From: Lachnospiraceae bacterium | GTDB taxonomy: Bacteria; Bacillota; Clostridia; Lachnospirales; Lachnospiraceae | Assembly: GCA_017938145.1 (NCBI GenBank) | Contig: JAGBCB010000013.1 | Coordinates: 80,005 to 144,004, forward strand | Direction of reading: 5' to 3' | DNA: 64,000 nt | Shown: piece after piece, positions 26,712 through 36,152 of the stretch | How positions within the stretch are numbered: the first letter of the stretch is position 1 | How the letters are laid out: every line of letters starts with the position of its first letter | The notes under the pieces: generated by a model | Databases searched by the model: none | The model's input: only the letters and a program-made list of their open reading frames with translations | What the model was told of the DNA's origin: nothing | Translations under genes and position numbers: made by a program

Positions 26712-28291
26712 GTGATCAATCTGGTCATAAAACAACGTATTATCCTTGCACACATCGATGGAATGAGTAACCGAGCCATTGCAAACATGCTCCATCTCAG
26801 TAAGGATACAGTTAACAAGTATGTTAACGAATACGATGAAAAACGTGATGAATTACTGCGTACTCATCCGGATATGGATGTATCAGAAATCATCCAGGCT
26901 TTTATTGAAAAGCCCACGTATGATACCAGTAATCGTGTTCCATCGAAGGTGACACCGGAACTTCTGGATGCCATCGAGAAATGTTTCCAGCTCAACCGTG
27001 ACAAGCGGCTCATGGGAATGCAGAAGCAAACCATGAAAAAGATTGATATCCATGCATATCTGCAAAAGCAAGGATTTGATGTCAGCTATTCAACGGTAAA
27101 ACGTGCCACACAGTATCTGGAAACCAGACATCAGGAAGCATTTATCCGTCAGGAATATATGCCCGGTGAACTGTGTGAGTTTGACTGGGGTACAGTAAAA
27201 CTTGACATTGGAAACACCGGTTATCAAAAGTATCAGATGGCTGTCTTTACATCAGCTTACGGAAACTTCCGTTTTGCAAAACTGTATCTGACACAGGATA
27301 CCGCCGCTTTTCAGGAATCCCATGCAGATTTCTTTGCATACAGTCATGGTGCATTTCAAACGATGGTATACGATAACATGAAGGTTGCTGTGCGTCGTTT
27401 TGTAGGTCTTACGGAAAAAGAACCTACAGTTGCACTTACGGAACTATCCATTTATTACGGCTTCAAGTACCGCTTTTGTAACATTTGCAGCGGTAACGAA
27501 AAAGGTCACGTGGAACGGAGCGTAGAATTCGTACGCCGAAAAGCGTTCTCAGGTCCGGAGTGTGATAAATTCAGCACCCTTGCCGAGGCGAATAAATATC
27601 TGTTCCGGGAATGCATGAAACTTAATGCTCAGCCAATCTATGATGGTTCCATTCCGCTGGAAACATTTGAAACAGAGAAACAGTTTCTGTTTCCGGCAAT
27701 GCCTAAGTTTGAAAGCTGCATAAAAAACACCGCCAAGGTGGACAAGTACTCCACCATCCTCGTTGCACGTAATCATTATTCAGTTCCGGATATGCTCTGG
27801 TAGGGAAAGTGGTTGATGTGCGGCTGTACACCGATAAGGTTGTCATATATCACGACGGAACCATCGTGGCACAACACGACAGAGAATACGGGGTGCAGGA
27901 ATGGCGGATTGATATTTACCATTATCTTAGAACCCTAAAAAGAAAACCAGGTGCCCTACGTCAAAGCACTGCATTGCTTCAGTCGGACACCATGGTTAAA
28001 AACATTTACGAAAAGTATTATAGCAGAGATACTAAAACTTTTCTAGAGGTTTTAGATGTCATATATGAATACGGGGTATCCACCGTTACTGAAGCCCTGT
28101 GTAAACTTGAAAAGATTTCTCCGCTGGACATGAGTGCGGATAAGGTGGCACTTCTTTGTGCAAAGCGAGAGGAATCGTTGAAACAATCAAATATAAAAAC
28201 TGACCGCTTAAGCGAAAAATCAAAAAACACGCTTTCGCAGTACGACCGCCTTCGCATGATACAAAACAGTTCAGAGAGGAAGGTGGTTTAA
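26712..28291 (+). pseudogene. istA: IstA transposase, disrupted by a frameshift
   Basis: The first frame has the N-terminal HTH (MSNRAIANMLHLSKDTVNKY) and a DDE core (CEFDWGTVKLD, VYDNMKVAV, NEKGHVERSVEFV). It then hits TAG at 27801-27803 after NHYSVPDMLW. The rest of the protein (LVGKVVDVRLYTDKVVIYHD and onward) continues in another frame to 28291. Loss of one base near 27788, in the GTTCCGGAT region, would explain it. There is no slippery heptamer, so this looks like a mutation or sequencing error rather than programmed frameshifting. The start may be the GTG at 26712 after GGAAAGGA. Confidence 0.85.
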
Positions 28292-29056
28292 ATGAAGGCA
28301 AAAATACAACACGAAATCCAAGAATACTGCAGTCTGCTTAAACTAAATGCAATCTGTGAACACTTTGAAGAAGCAATCAAAAGTGCTACAGACTATGAAG
28401 GATTTCTGCACCAGTTACTCCGTATGGAAGTGGATGCTGAAGAAGAACGTGCTAAAGAGCGCAAAATCAAAGCGGCAAAATTTCCATACAGAAAATATAT
28501 CGAAGACCTGGAACTGGATCTTCTACCGGAAGCTATGAGAAAACGGCTGCCGGAGTTGTGTTCCCTTGACTTTATCAGGGAAAGTAAAAACATCATTATG
28601 ACCGGGAATCCAGGAACAGGAAAGACACATACTGCTATCGGACTTGGAATCAAAGCCTGTGAGCAGGGATACCGTGTTCTTTACACAACAATTCCTTACC
28701 TGGTAACCGAACTGAAAGAAAGCAACAGCCAGCAAAAACTTCGTTCCTATCAGAAACGGTTTGAGAAATACGACCTGATTATCGCTGACGAATTAGGCTA
28801 CATTTCCTTTGACCGTGAAGCCGCTGATTTGCTGTTTACCGTTCTTTCGCTAAGAGCATCCCAGAAATCTACCATCATTACATCAAACCTTACATTTGAA
28901 CGATGGGACGAAATCTTTGGCGATGCTGCCATTACAAGTGCAATCGTTGATAGGCTTACATACAAAGCGTATCTGATTGATATGGAAGGTGATTCCTACC
29001 GGCTTCGTGAAACGCTCCGGAGCAACGGAACCGACTTCGAAACAGTAACTAAATAA
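28292..29056 (+). CDS. istB: IS21 IstB helper ATPase
   Basis: A 254-residue DnaC-like AAA+ ATPase with Walker A GNPGTGKTHTA (about 108-116), Walker B LIIADELGYI, and the ITSNLTFERWDEIFGD segment characteristic of IstB. IstB stimulates IstA strand transfer and target choice. The ATG follows the istA stop directly, so translation is coupled. The frame is intact, so it could act in trans with another IstA copy. Confidence 0.95.
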   Translation: MKAKIQHEIQEYCSLLKLNAICEHFEEAIKSATDYEGFLHQLLRMEVDAEEERAKERKIKAAKFPYRKYIEDLELDLLPEAMRKRLPELCSLDFIRESKNIIMTGNPGTGKTHTAIGLGIKACEQGYRVLYTTIPYLVTELKESNSQQKLRSYQKRFEKYDLIIADELGYISFDREAADLLFTVLSLRASQKSTIITSNLTFERWDEIFGDAAITSAIVDRLTYKAYLIDMEGDSYRLRETLRSNGTDFETVTK

Positions 29057-29202
29057 CTTCTGCACCTGTGGCAGCAAAGCTGCAGGTGCAAAGCTTGGTC
29101 CAAAGTGACCTAGTTTTCAATGAGCGTTTGACCTAATTTTCGATTGACAAATACAGATGATATACAGGCAACCAATCTGTTATGATAATTGTCAGATTTC
29201 TT

Positions 29203-29855
29203 CTATATTCTTTCGTTACACCAAGTTACATTTCTCTTAACAATTTGAGCAGGCACACCTGCAATAACTACGTTACTCTCTTCAATACTCTTTGTACATA
29301 CTGCACCTGTCCCAACTACACTATTTGAAGAAATATGAGTGCCTTTCGTTATACAGACTCTTTGCCCTACCCACACATGATTATCAATATTAACATCCTG
29401 CGCATGATTAATTCTATGCCCTTCTAGATTCAATACCGAATGTGAATCTCCTGTTCTAATTACAATCTCCGAAGAAAATAAACAAGACTCACCTATTTTA
29501 ATACAAGTTCCTTCCGTGCATGCTAAATGTATTTTTCCACAAAGCGAACTTCTAGCACCTACTTCTATTCTGTTTCCATCTTCCTCAATCCAAAACTCTC
29601 CGTCTTTAATTGATACAGAATCTCCTATTTCAATTACATTGTTATTACCCTTAATCTTAAACTTGCAATTACGTAATATTGCACCTTCACTAACAACAAT
29701 GGAATTATTTTTTCCCGCACAATGAAATCTACACTTATATAAAGCTGCACCATTACATATAATCTTTGTCCCATGCACTCTAAACACATTAATAAACGGT
29801 ACATATGTTATAATGGGTAAAAGCTTACGCCACCCCCCCCCATTTTTCCAATCAT
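29203..29855 (-). pseudogene. Hexapeptide-repeat O-acetyltransferase, OFF through a 9-G tract (probably phase variable)
   Basis: The C-terminal 194 codons (29787-29203) encode a left-handed beta-helix acyltransferase: NNNVIEIGDSVSIKDG, IDNHVWVGQRVCITKGTHI, SSNSVVGTGAVCTKSI, VVIAGVPAQIVK. The natural start is the ATG at 29855, seven bases after AGGAGG. From there the frame enters a run of nine G (29841-29833) and stops at TAA a few codons later. Adding one G gives MIGKMGGGWRKLLPIITYVP and an unbroken 217-residue protein, so the coding content on both sides of the tract is intact. It is the last gene of the nonulosonate operon, 23 bases after neuB, and probably acetylates that sugar or its polymer. 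Confidence 0.82.
29833..29841 (-). repeat. Homopolymer tract G9 (C9 on the plus strand) in the acetyltransferase 5' coding region
   Basis: Nine consecutive C on the plus strand lie 14 bases inside the gene, directly after a second in-frame ATG. Counts of 7 or 10 restore the frame; 9 does not. It is the longest G/C homopolymer I noticed in the window. Confidence 0.85.
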
Positions 29856-29878
29856 TTCCATTCCTCCTAAAATATTTA

Positions 29879-30919
29879 TTAAACCATTTCCCATGTAAGA
29901 ACTGTATCTTCTGGTAAATCCATTTTAACAGTTCTTCCTACTACAATTTCTGTAAACTTTGGAGAAATACCTGTTCCAGGTCTCTTTGGCATCAAATCTG
30001 TTAGTTCCAATTTTTCTCCCGCCTTTACATCTCTAGTTAAAACCAAAGACCTTCTTGCCTCACGTCTTGGAATTATTTCACAAGGCAACACAGTTTTTTC
30101 ATCAGAGCCCAAAACATTATCAATCCATCTGAAATTTGCAATGGCTTTTCTAAAGTCATCTGGATCTCCTGCATGATAATGATCGTTACCCGGTAATGAT
30201 TTGTCTAATGTAAAATGTTTTTCTATAACTTCAGCTCCTAATAAATATGCCGTTGCTAATGTCATCATTGTATCATCTGGTGCAACGTGATCACTAAATC
30301 CCACCCTTACATCTGGAAAGTCTTTTATTAATGTCTGAATAATTCTAAGGTTAGCATCTGCCGGGTCCGTCGGATAAGATAATACACAATGAAATAAAAC
30401 AATATCCTTCACACCCGCATTTTTTAGAATTCGAACCGCTTCATCTACTTCAGCTAAATATGAAGCTCCTACCGAAATATAAACTGGTTTACCCTTTCTT
30501 CCAATGTATTCAACAAATGGAAGATTAGACAAATCAGAAGAAGATATTTTGTAAAAATCTACCATTTTTTCTAAATAATCTGCAGATGCATAATCAAAAG
30601 GGGTCGAGGTAAAATCCATACCTTTAGCATGTGTATAATCACATAATTCTTGATATTCTTTTTCTCCAAACCCATCATGCTTTAAAAATAATTCGTACTG
30701 TGTTTTTGTAGGTTCTTTTGTTGTATCCCAATACGCAGGGGAATTTTTAGATACAATTGTTCCTGCTTTATATGATTGAAACTTCGCACAATCAATTCCC
30801 GCTTTTGCCGCTTCGTCAATATACATTTTTGCCGCTTCAAGAGGTGTAATACTTAACGATTTTGCTGTATCATAAAAATTTACACCCATCTCTGCAATTA
30901 TATATGGCTTACTCTTCAT
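29879..30919 (-). CDS. Nonulosonic acid synthase (NeuB/LegI/PseI family)
   Basis: This 346-residue enzyme condenses phosphoenolpyruvate with a six-carbon N-acyl sugar to make a nine-carbon sialic-acid-like sugar. Visible are YIIAEMGVNFYDT, AKFQSYKAG, the FTSTPFDYASADYLEK and YKISSSDL segments, FSDHV, EKHFTLDKSLPGNDHY, and a C-terminal SAF/antifreeze-like domain (about 285-346) with RRSLVLTRDVKAGE. Sialic, legionaminic and pseudaminic acid synthases cannot be told apart with confidence here. The PseG-like neighbour favours pseudaminic acid or a relative. Reading frame intact, GGAGG upstream. Confidence 0.92.
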   Translation of the reverse strand: MKSKPYIIAEMGVNFYDTAKSLSITPLEAAKMYIDEAAKAGIDCAKFQSYKAGTIVSKNSPAYWDTTKEPTKTQYELFLKHDGFGEKEYQELCDYTHAKGMDFTSTPFDYASADYLEKMVDFYKISSSDLSNLPFVEYIGRKGKPVYISVGASYLAEVDEAVRILKNAGVKDIVLFHCVLSYPTDPADANLRIIQTLIKDFPDVRVGFSDHVAPDDTMMTLATAYLLGAEVIEKHFTLDKSLPGNDHYHAGDPDDFRKAIANFRWIDNVLGSDEKTVLPCEIIPRREARRSLVLTRDVKAGEKLELTDLMPKRPGTGISPKFTEIVVGRTVKMDLPEDTVLTWEMV

Positions 30920-30934
30920 AATGCAACCTCCAAA

Positions 30935-32320
30935 TTAACTATTAATCAAACCCATAACTCGTTTACGTCCACCTCGAAGATCATGTTCTAAAAGCATCTC
31001 CTGAAAATGTTGGCGATTCTTTTTTGATAGGTTCAAATACATCTTTAAATTGCTTTCAATAATTTCATCATCCGGATTAAGCCCAATATAAGTGAAACCA
31101 TTTTCATTGCACACAAATCCATGTTTTTCTTCACGCTTATTTTGAGCCATGGCAATAGCCGGAATACCTAAAACTGCTAACTCATATCCCGTACGCCCCC
31201 TAGAAGTAATTCCAATATCACAACTAGACATCAATTCCGGCATATTAGCAACATCATAAAACACGTCGATATGCTCATACTTATTATACTGCAAAAGTTC
31301 CTCAACGTTATGTTTTGCTCTTCCTAATACGACTACAAAATGATACTTTTGATATTCTGGCTTAGCTATCATATTTAAAAGTCTATCAGAATAGTTTTGA
31401 GGGTCCGCACCGCCAAAGGAAATGAAAACCCGTTCCACTTGTTCTCTTATTTCTATTGATTCATAAAACATAAAGGTTTTGCTTGCTATGTAATACTTTT
31501 CTCCTGCATGTACCTGAGGAAACTCTGTATCATGATATAACGCATTAAAAACCAAGTCCGCTTTAATAATTCCTTCACCATCATCTTCAAAATTAATTAT
31601 TTTGGCTTCTGGTAATACCGAACGCAACCCTATCATATAATCAATAGAAGTTGTTAAAATGTCATTAATGAATATTGTATATTGTTTTTCTTTACATACT
31701 TTAAAAAGTTCCGCAATACCATTTACCGGAATAAGATTATGCTTTGTATTACCAAACACTTTTACATCTGTCTGATTAGTGTCATAATATATATCCGGCT
31801 TCACAAAAAATTCATCCGCCAATTCCAAAGCTCTATATATATGTCCGATACCTCTTTTATTATTTCCATTTACATAAATTGCAACTTTCTGTTCACTCAA
31901 TGTATCTGCCACACTTCGCAAATCTTCAAAAGTATCTACATCCTGCGCCTCATTTTCTGGCAATTCATATACATCTACTACACTACCAATCCGTGTATTT
32001 TTTGTAACAATTGATGCACGTGACACGACAAATGCCCCTGTTTCCATGTAACAAGGTGGAAGATATTGACGATTTAAACGTTCTACATAATTTGGCACCT
32101 TTTTTCCATTTTCCTCTCTCCAAGAAAGATGCGGCGCATTTATTGCAGAAATCAATGTGTCAATATTATTCTCAATTGCATATTCTATCCCCGCATCTAA
32201 GGTCTGTACCTTTAATGTAGGAGATGTAGGCTGCATGGTCACAATATAATCCCACTCAACCTCTTGTGGTATGGCATCATATATAACAGCATCTAAGGTA
32301 ACATCATCACCACATAGACT
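30935..32320 (-). pseudogene. CMP-nonulosonate cytidylyltransferase-PseG fusion lacking its N-terminus
   Basis: The frame opens at 32320 straight from a stop, with no good start before the ATG at 32242. The first part (DDVTLDAVIYDAIPQEVEWD, VTMQPTSPTL, LISAINAPHLSWRE) is the latter two-thirds of a NeuA/PseF-type cytidylyltransferase. The first ~80 residues, with the ARGGSK nucleotide loop, are missing. From about residue 115 a PseG/SpsG-like glycosyl hydrolase domain follows and looks complete (NKRGIGHIYRALELA, ISFGGADPQNYSDR, GITSRGRTGYELAVLGIPAI). The missing part was evidently deleted together with the end of the upstream aminotransferase. The PseG half might still be made by reinitiation at ATG 32242. 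Confidence 0.82.
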
Positions 32321-33026
32321 TTAACAACTGCAATTTGTGATATATTTCTTCATCATCAATTCCGTCAATGGTTCTCCATGTAAGCGCTCCGCCTTCGGCG
32401 GTTGTAAAATTCTTTACAGCGTGAAAGCTAAAAGAACTAAAGTCAGCCAAGGAGCCTGCCATTACGCCTCCTCTTTCTGCACCAAGAGAATGTGCACAGT
32501 CAGCATTAATCGATATACGCCCCATCGCCTTCTGTATTTCATTATTAGGTTTGAATAAATTTCTTTTCCTATTTACAATTTCATATAATCTGGCATAGTC
32601 ACATGGTTTGCCTCCCAAATCAATAGGAATAATTACTTTCGTCCTTTCTGTAATTGCCTGCTCAACCTGATCATAATTTATTTCAAAAGACTCTGGCATA
32701 CAATCCACGAGAACAATCTTGGCTCCCACATGTGCAATAACGGAGGCAGAGGCAGTATACGTATAGGCGCACGTAATAACTTCATCTCCCGGTCCAATAC
32801 CAAGTACCCTAAGTGCCATCTCAGCACACGCTGTTTGAGAGTTAAGACAAACGCACTTATTAACACCAATCCATTGAGCAAGGTCTTTTTCTAATTTCTT
32901 AGTTCGCGGACCAGTTGTTATCCAACCAGAGCGAAGCGCATCAGCAACTTCTGAAACTTCTAAATCTGTTATATCAGGAGGCGAAAAACCTATGTTTCTC
33001 TTTGTCAAAATACTATTTTTTCTCAT
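32307..33026 (-). pseudogene. DegT/DnrJ/EryC1 sugar aminotransferase, truncated at the C-terminus
   Basis: Only 239 residues remain of a family normally about 370-400 long. The PLP fold is readable: ALRSGWITTGPRTKKLE, CVCLNSQTACAEMALRVLGI, CAYTYTASA, ISINADCAHSLGAER, and the PLP lysine in SFHAVKNFTTAEGGAL. After YHKLQLL the family sequence breaks off and the frame ends KSMW-stop, inside the start of the cytidylyltransferase remnant. One deletion joining the two genes near 32317-32325 explains both defects. Homologues make 4-amino sugars for pseudaminic/legionaminic acid and capsules. AGAGGGA precedes the ATG at 33026. Confidence 0.83.
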
Positions 33027-33071
33027 CACATATTCCCTCTTATCATTATTTTTCTTAACCTAAGTCTTATC

Positions 33072-33992
33072 TTATTTACTACTTTTAGCTTTTAATTGTT
33101 CATATGTAATTACTTGAACAGTTTCCCCGCACATATCTGTTTCTTTATCAGCACATATTAATTCCGTCTGAAAATATCCAATAGGTTGATCAGCAGAGAT
33201 ATCACAGCATGTAACAAGATACTTCTCATCCTGATAAACAACATAGTCAGATAACTTGAAATTGTACTCTATATAAAAAGGTGAATAAAAAATAGTTCTT
33301 AACGGAAACACTTTGCATGACGCAGATGTTTGTTCAACTGACAAAGTACTTTTTTCTGTATCAAAAAAATAATACACCTTTGAATTGTAAACATATGCCC
33401 ACACACCAGATTGCGAGTATTGGCATAGTGCACCCTGATTGATAATTTCGCGTAATTCTCCATCTAATATATCTGGTTCATTAAATGTCAGTGGATTATA
33501 TGTATATATTTCTTTGTCATACAAATATAACCCTGTATCGTATTTGTTTTTGTACATTGTATACTGACTTATATTCCCGATATAATAAAGATAAATTTTA
33601 TAGCACACTTCCTCTTGTAATTTTGACAACTTCACTTCGGCCGTAAAATTTCCTATCTCACCCGAATAATTATTAGCTTCTTTAATTTCTATTTCTTCTG
33701 TATCTCCAAGTTCAACATTTGTGTAATAAACAGAAGTCCCATCCAAAGGCTGAAAAGCCATTTTGATATCAATTTCGCTCAAATCCGATTTAAATAAGTT
33801 CCCTTCAAGTTGTAAATTCTTTTGCAGATTAGTCTTGTCTAAAAAGAGATATAGTGATGTATCTTCTTTCACAATTTCGTTTTCAATCTTTTTATTCGTA
33901 ATATCCCTTTTCGCAACAGAATATGCAGCAAACATTATTACCAACGATAAACTTGTTAAAAACAATCGTTTTAAAAATTTCTTTACCTTCAA
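33072..33992 (-). CDS. Unknown exported or membrane-anchored protein
   Basis: A 306-residue protein with a positively charged N-terminus (KVKKFLKRLF) and one hydrophobic segment (about 11-28) acting as a signal or anchor. The rest is extracellular-looking, rich in Tyr, Asp, Glu and Lys and beta-strand-like patterns, with four to six scattered cysteines. No family recognised. It leads the operon that continues into the truncated aminotransferase 45 bases later, so it may take part in glycan assembly or be an unrelated passenger. It is strongly AT-rich. Confidence 0.6.
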   Translation of the reverse strand: MKVKKFLKRLFLTSLSLVIMFAAYSVAKRDITNKKIENEIVKEDTSLYLFLDKTNLQKNLQLEGNLFKSDLSEIDIKMAFQPLDGTSVYYTNVELGDTEEIEIKEANNYSGEIGNFTAEVKLSKLQEEVCYKIYLYYIGNISQYTMYKNKYDTGLYLYDKEIYTYNPLTFNEPDILDGELREIINQGALCQYSQSGVWAYVYNSKVYYFFDTEKSTLSVEQTSASCKVFPLRTIFYSPFYIEYNFKLSDYVVYQDEKYLVTCCDISADQPIGYFQTELICADKETDMCGETVQVITYEQLKAKSSK

Positions 33993-34140
33993 AATATTCT
34001 CCTTTTCAATTATAAGCTTATTACAATAACTTATCTAATTCATTCCACATCAAATATGGGACTATCATACTACCCCCATTATGTTATACTATATCACTTT
34101 TTCTTGCATTTGCAAGGGAAACTTTTGGGATTTCGACAAA

Positions 34141-34178
34141 AATACACAAAAAGGCGCCTATGCATCTTCACAGGCGCC
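34141..34178 (-). terminator. Terminator of the ATPase/TOPRIM-like operon
   Basis: Arms GGCGCCT and AGGCGCC (34153-34159 and 34172-34178), followed on the minus strand by TTTTTGTG. It lies 42 bases after the stop at 34221. Confidence 0.85.
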
Positions 34179-34220
34179 AAACAGCTTATTTAAAGGATTT
34201 ATTATGCCGGAAGCATAATT

Positions 34221-34859
34221 CTATTCCTCAAGTTTATTATTTATATCCTCAATCCAAGAATCCTTGCTGCTCTCCAACATCTGCATATACTTTTTGAAAT
34301 TACTGTTGCCTAAAACACTGTCTGACTCCCCCAATTTATCTACACGCTGTCTCATATCCTCATAGTTATCTTTTGTGATATGTTTCATCACTTCTTTTAT
34401 CTGGTCGGCCCTTGCTTTATAATTATCCACTCCTGTATGTTCTTTTATAAGAGGGGCATTTACCGGTTTTGCCGGAGACTTAATTATTTCATCTGTCCAG
34501 TGCTTTGAAATTACCTGCATCGTACAGGGATTGCTGAAAATGATTACCACATCTGCAGCAGAATCTAATCCGTGAAACTCATTTATTTTGCGCTTAATAT
34601 CCTCATACTGTTCGTGAGGCTTCTTTTCGGTATCACAAAAAACAAGCACCAATTCATGTGTACTATTTTGGTAACGGTTCTGGTATCTGGCCGGTATATT
34701 TCCATTGCCACCGGCATTCTCCAGTTCCACCTCGTACAATTCATTCCAAACCTTCAGAGATTTTAGTTTTTCAAGGTATTCGTATTCTTCATTTCCTTCG
34801 CATATAATGCAAATTTTATGCTTATTTGAAATGTTAGGCAGTCTATTCGTCATCCGCAT
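34221..34859 (-). CDS. RloB/TOPRIM-like nuclease partner of an AAA ATPase
   Basis: A 212-residue protein opening with KICIICEGNEEYEYLEKLKS and followed by LVLVFCDTEKKP. This pair of an acidic glycine-flanked strand and a second Asp strand is the usual metal site of TOPRIM-type OLD/RloB/AbiLii-like proteins. VVIIFSNPCTMQV is also typical of RloB. With the overlapping ATPase gene upstream it has the architecture of two-gene anti-phage systems (AbiL- or PARIS-like), where the ATPase senses and the TOPRIM protein acts as toxic nuclease. Family naming is by motif, so the exact system type is open. Confidence 0.75.
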   Translation of the reverse strand: MRMTNRLPNISNKHKICIICEGNEEYEYLEKLKSLKVWNELYEVELENAGGNGNIPARYQNRYQNSTHELVLVFCDTEKKPHEQYEDIKRKINEFHGLDSAADVVIIFSNPCTMQVISKHWTDEIIKSPAKPVNAPLIKEHTGVDNYKARADQIKEVMKHITKDNYEDMRQRVDKLGESDSVLGNSNFKKYMQMLESSKDSWIEDINNKLEE

Positions 34860-36120
34860 CCACTCCCTTCACATTGCCTTTTATACTCAAAAGAGAGTGA
34901 ATCAATTCCGGATCCGGTAGTGCACCAAGAGCCCCTTTTCTATACTTTTCAATAATATCCGTTGTGTCCCGTACTCCTTGTTGCGCTGTAAAATCTGCTA
35001 AAGAATAAACATATACTCCTTCTTCATCCTTGTGCACAAACCAAATCTGTTCTTTTCTAAACATCTTCTTACAATCCATAAGATTGATATCATGTACCGT
35101 AAAAATCATTTGTGCATTTGTATTCAACTCGTTATTAAACATTGCCACAATAGCTCTTGTCAGCTTAAAATGAATGCTACTATCTAACTCATCAATTACA
35201 AGAATTCTTCCCTGCTCCAGTGCCTCTATTACATAACTGGCAAGAGCGGCAATCTTTTTAGTTCCGGTAGAATCAAACAACATACTCGGCACCTGCACTC
35301 CCCGATAGGTGGATGCCAAACGGATGTGGTCCATAATGTTATCCGGGATATTTAACACCTGTTCTTCCGTTCTTAACTGTCCATCTGTTCCCAGAAAGGT
35401 GAGTTTGTCCATGTCCACATATTCAAAGTTGTCCATATACAAATCTGCATTCTTAATAAACTCTACGACCTTATGCTGCCGTTGGTTTTTGTTTTTCATA
35501 AGGTCAATAGTATGTTGCAGCGGAATATTGTTCATGTTAATAACGTCAATTTTCTCTGCTGTTTCACTAAGTATCTGCTTCATTTTTCCCAGATACTCAA
35601 ACTTGGTTGTGTCAACCAAGTAGCACAACAGATTATTTTTTGACATAACCGGAATCATCATCTGCACACTATCATCGATGCAGAAATATTCCTGATTTAC
35701 TGTGTCTTTCTTCAGCCAGCAAACTATTTTTTCATTGCCGTATTGGTCCTTTGTAATCTCGGAAAACTCTTCATAAATAAATTCATGGCTTCCGCAGCTG
35801 TATTTTAAATCAAAGGCATATTTTTTACCGTGAAGCAAAAACGTAATGCCTAGTTCGCTCACATCGCTTCCGGTAAAAATATTAAACATCAACTCATTTT
35901 TTTTATTTGATAAAATCAATTTAATAGTTCTAATACATTTTACAAGACAAGTTTTTCCTGCGTTATTCGCTCCATAAACTCCTGCTGTTTTCAATACATT
36001 AAAATTATTTTCCTGATGCACGTTTGATGCAAACTTTTTATTTCTCATATCTGCTTTCATCGAAAAAGCGATTTGTTCATCAAATGCAAAACAATTTTTT
36101 GCCCTAATTTCTATAATCAT
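34843..36120 (-). CDS. AAA15/RloA-type ATPase of a two-gene defence module
   Basis: This 425-residue ABC-fold ATPase has Walker A GANNAGKTC (about 49-57), a long variable middle, Walker B ILVIDELDSSIHFKLT, and a His-switch-like FTVHDINLMD. These are traits of COG1106 ATPases found in AbiL, PARIS and related systems. The last 17 bases overlap the RloB-like gene, so the pair is translationally linked. The ATG follows CCGGAGGGG. A perfect 26-bp AT palindrome covers the promoter region. Confidence 0.82.
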   Translation of the reverse strand: MIIEIRAKNCFAFDEQIAFSMKADMRNKKFASNVHQENNFNVLKTAGVYGANNAGKTCLVKCIRTIKLILSNKKNELMFNIFTGSDVSELGITFLLHGKKYAFDLKYSCGSHEFIYEEFSEITKDQYGNEKIVCWLKKDTVNQEYFCIDDSVQMMIPVMSKNNLLCYLVDTTKFEYLGKMKQILSETAEKIDVINMNNIPLQHTIDLMKNKNQRQHKVVEFIKNADLYMDNFEYVDMDKLTFLGTDGQLRTEEQVLNIPDNIMDHIRLASTYRGVQVPSMLFDSTGTKKIAALASYVIEALEQGRILVIDELDSSIHFKLTRAIVAMFNNELNTNAQMIFTVHDINLMDCKKMFRKEQIWFVHKDEEGVYVYSLADFTAQQGVRDTTDIIEKYRKGALGALPDPELIHSLLSIKGNVKGVDADDE

Positions 36121-36152
36121 AATTCACCCCTCCGGATATCAATAACCTTTTG

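Larger units (their letters stand above)
26603..29155 (+). mobile_element. IS21-family insertion sequence
   Basis: The element holds istA (frameshifted) and istB in the standard order. Its ends are related inverted sequences starting TGT. The left end contains TTTAGGTCACTTGGCTCATT, then GAAAATTAGGTCAC. The right end read backward contains AATTAGGTCAAACGCTCATT, then GAAAACTAGGTCAC. These are the multiple terminal repeats typical of IS21 elements. I could not find a clear target-site duplication (GCGAAAGG left, GATGATAT right), so the exact borders are uncertain by a few bases. It separates the toxin-type genes from the nonulosonate operon. Confidence 0.88.

Noticed and set aside
27788-27803. 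Programmed frameshift in istA
   Set aside because: There is no slippery sequence or downstream structure, and IS21 IstA is not normally made by frameshifting.
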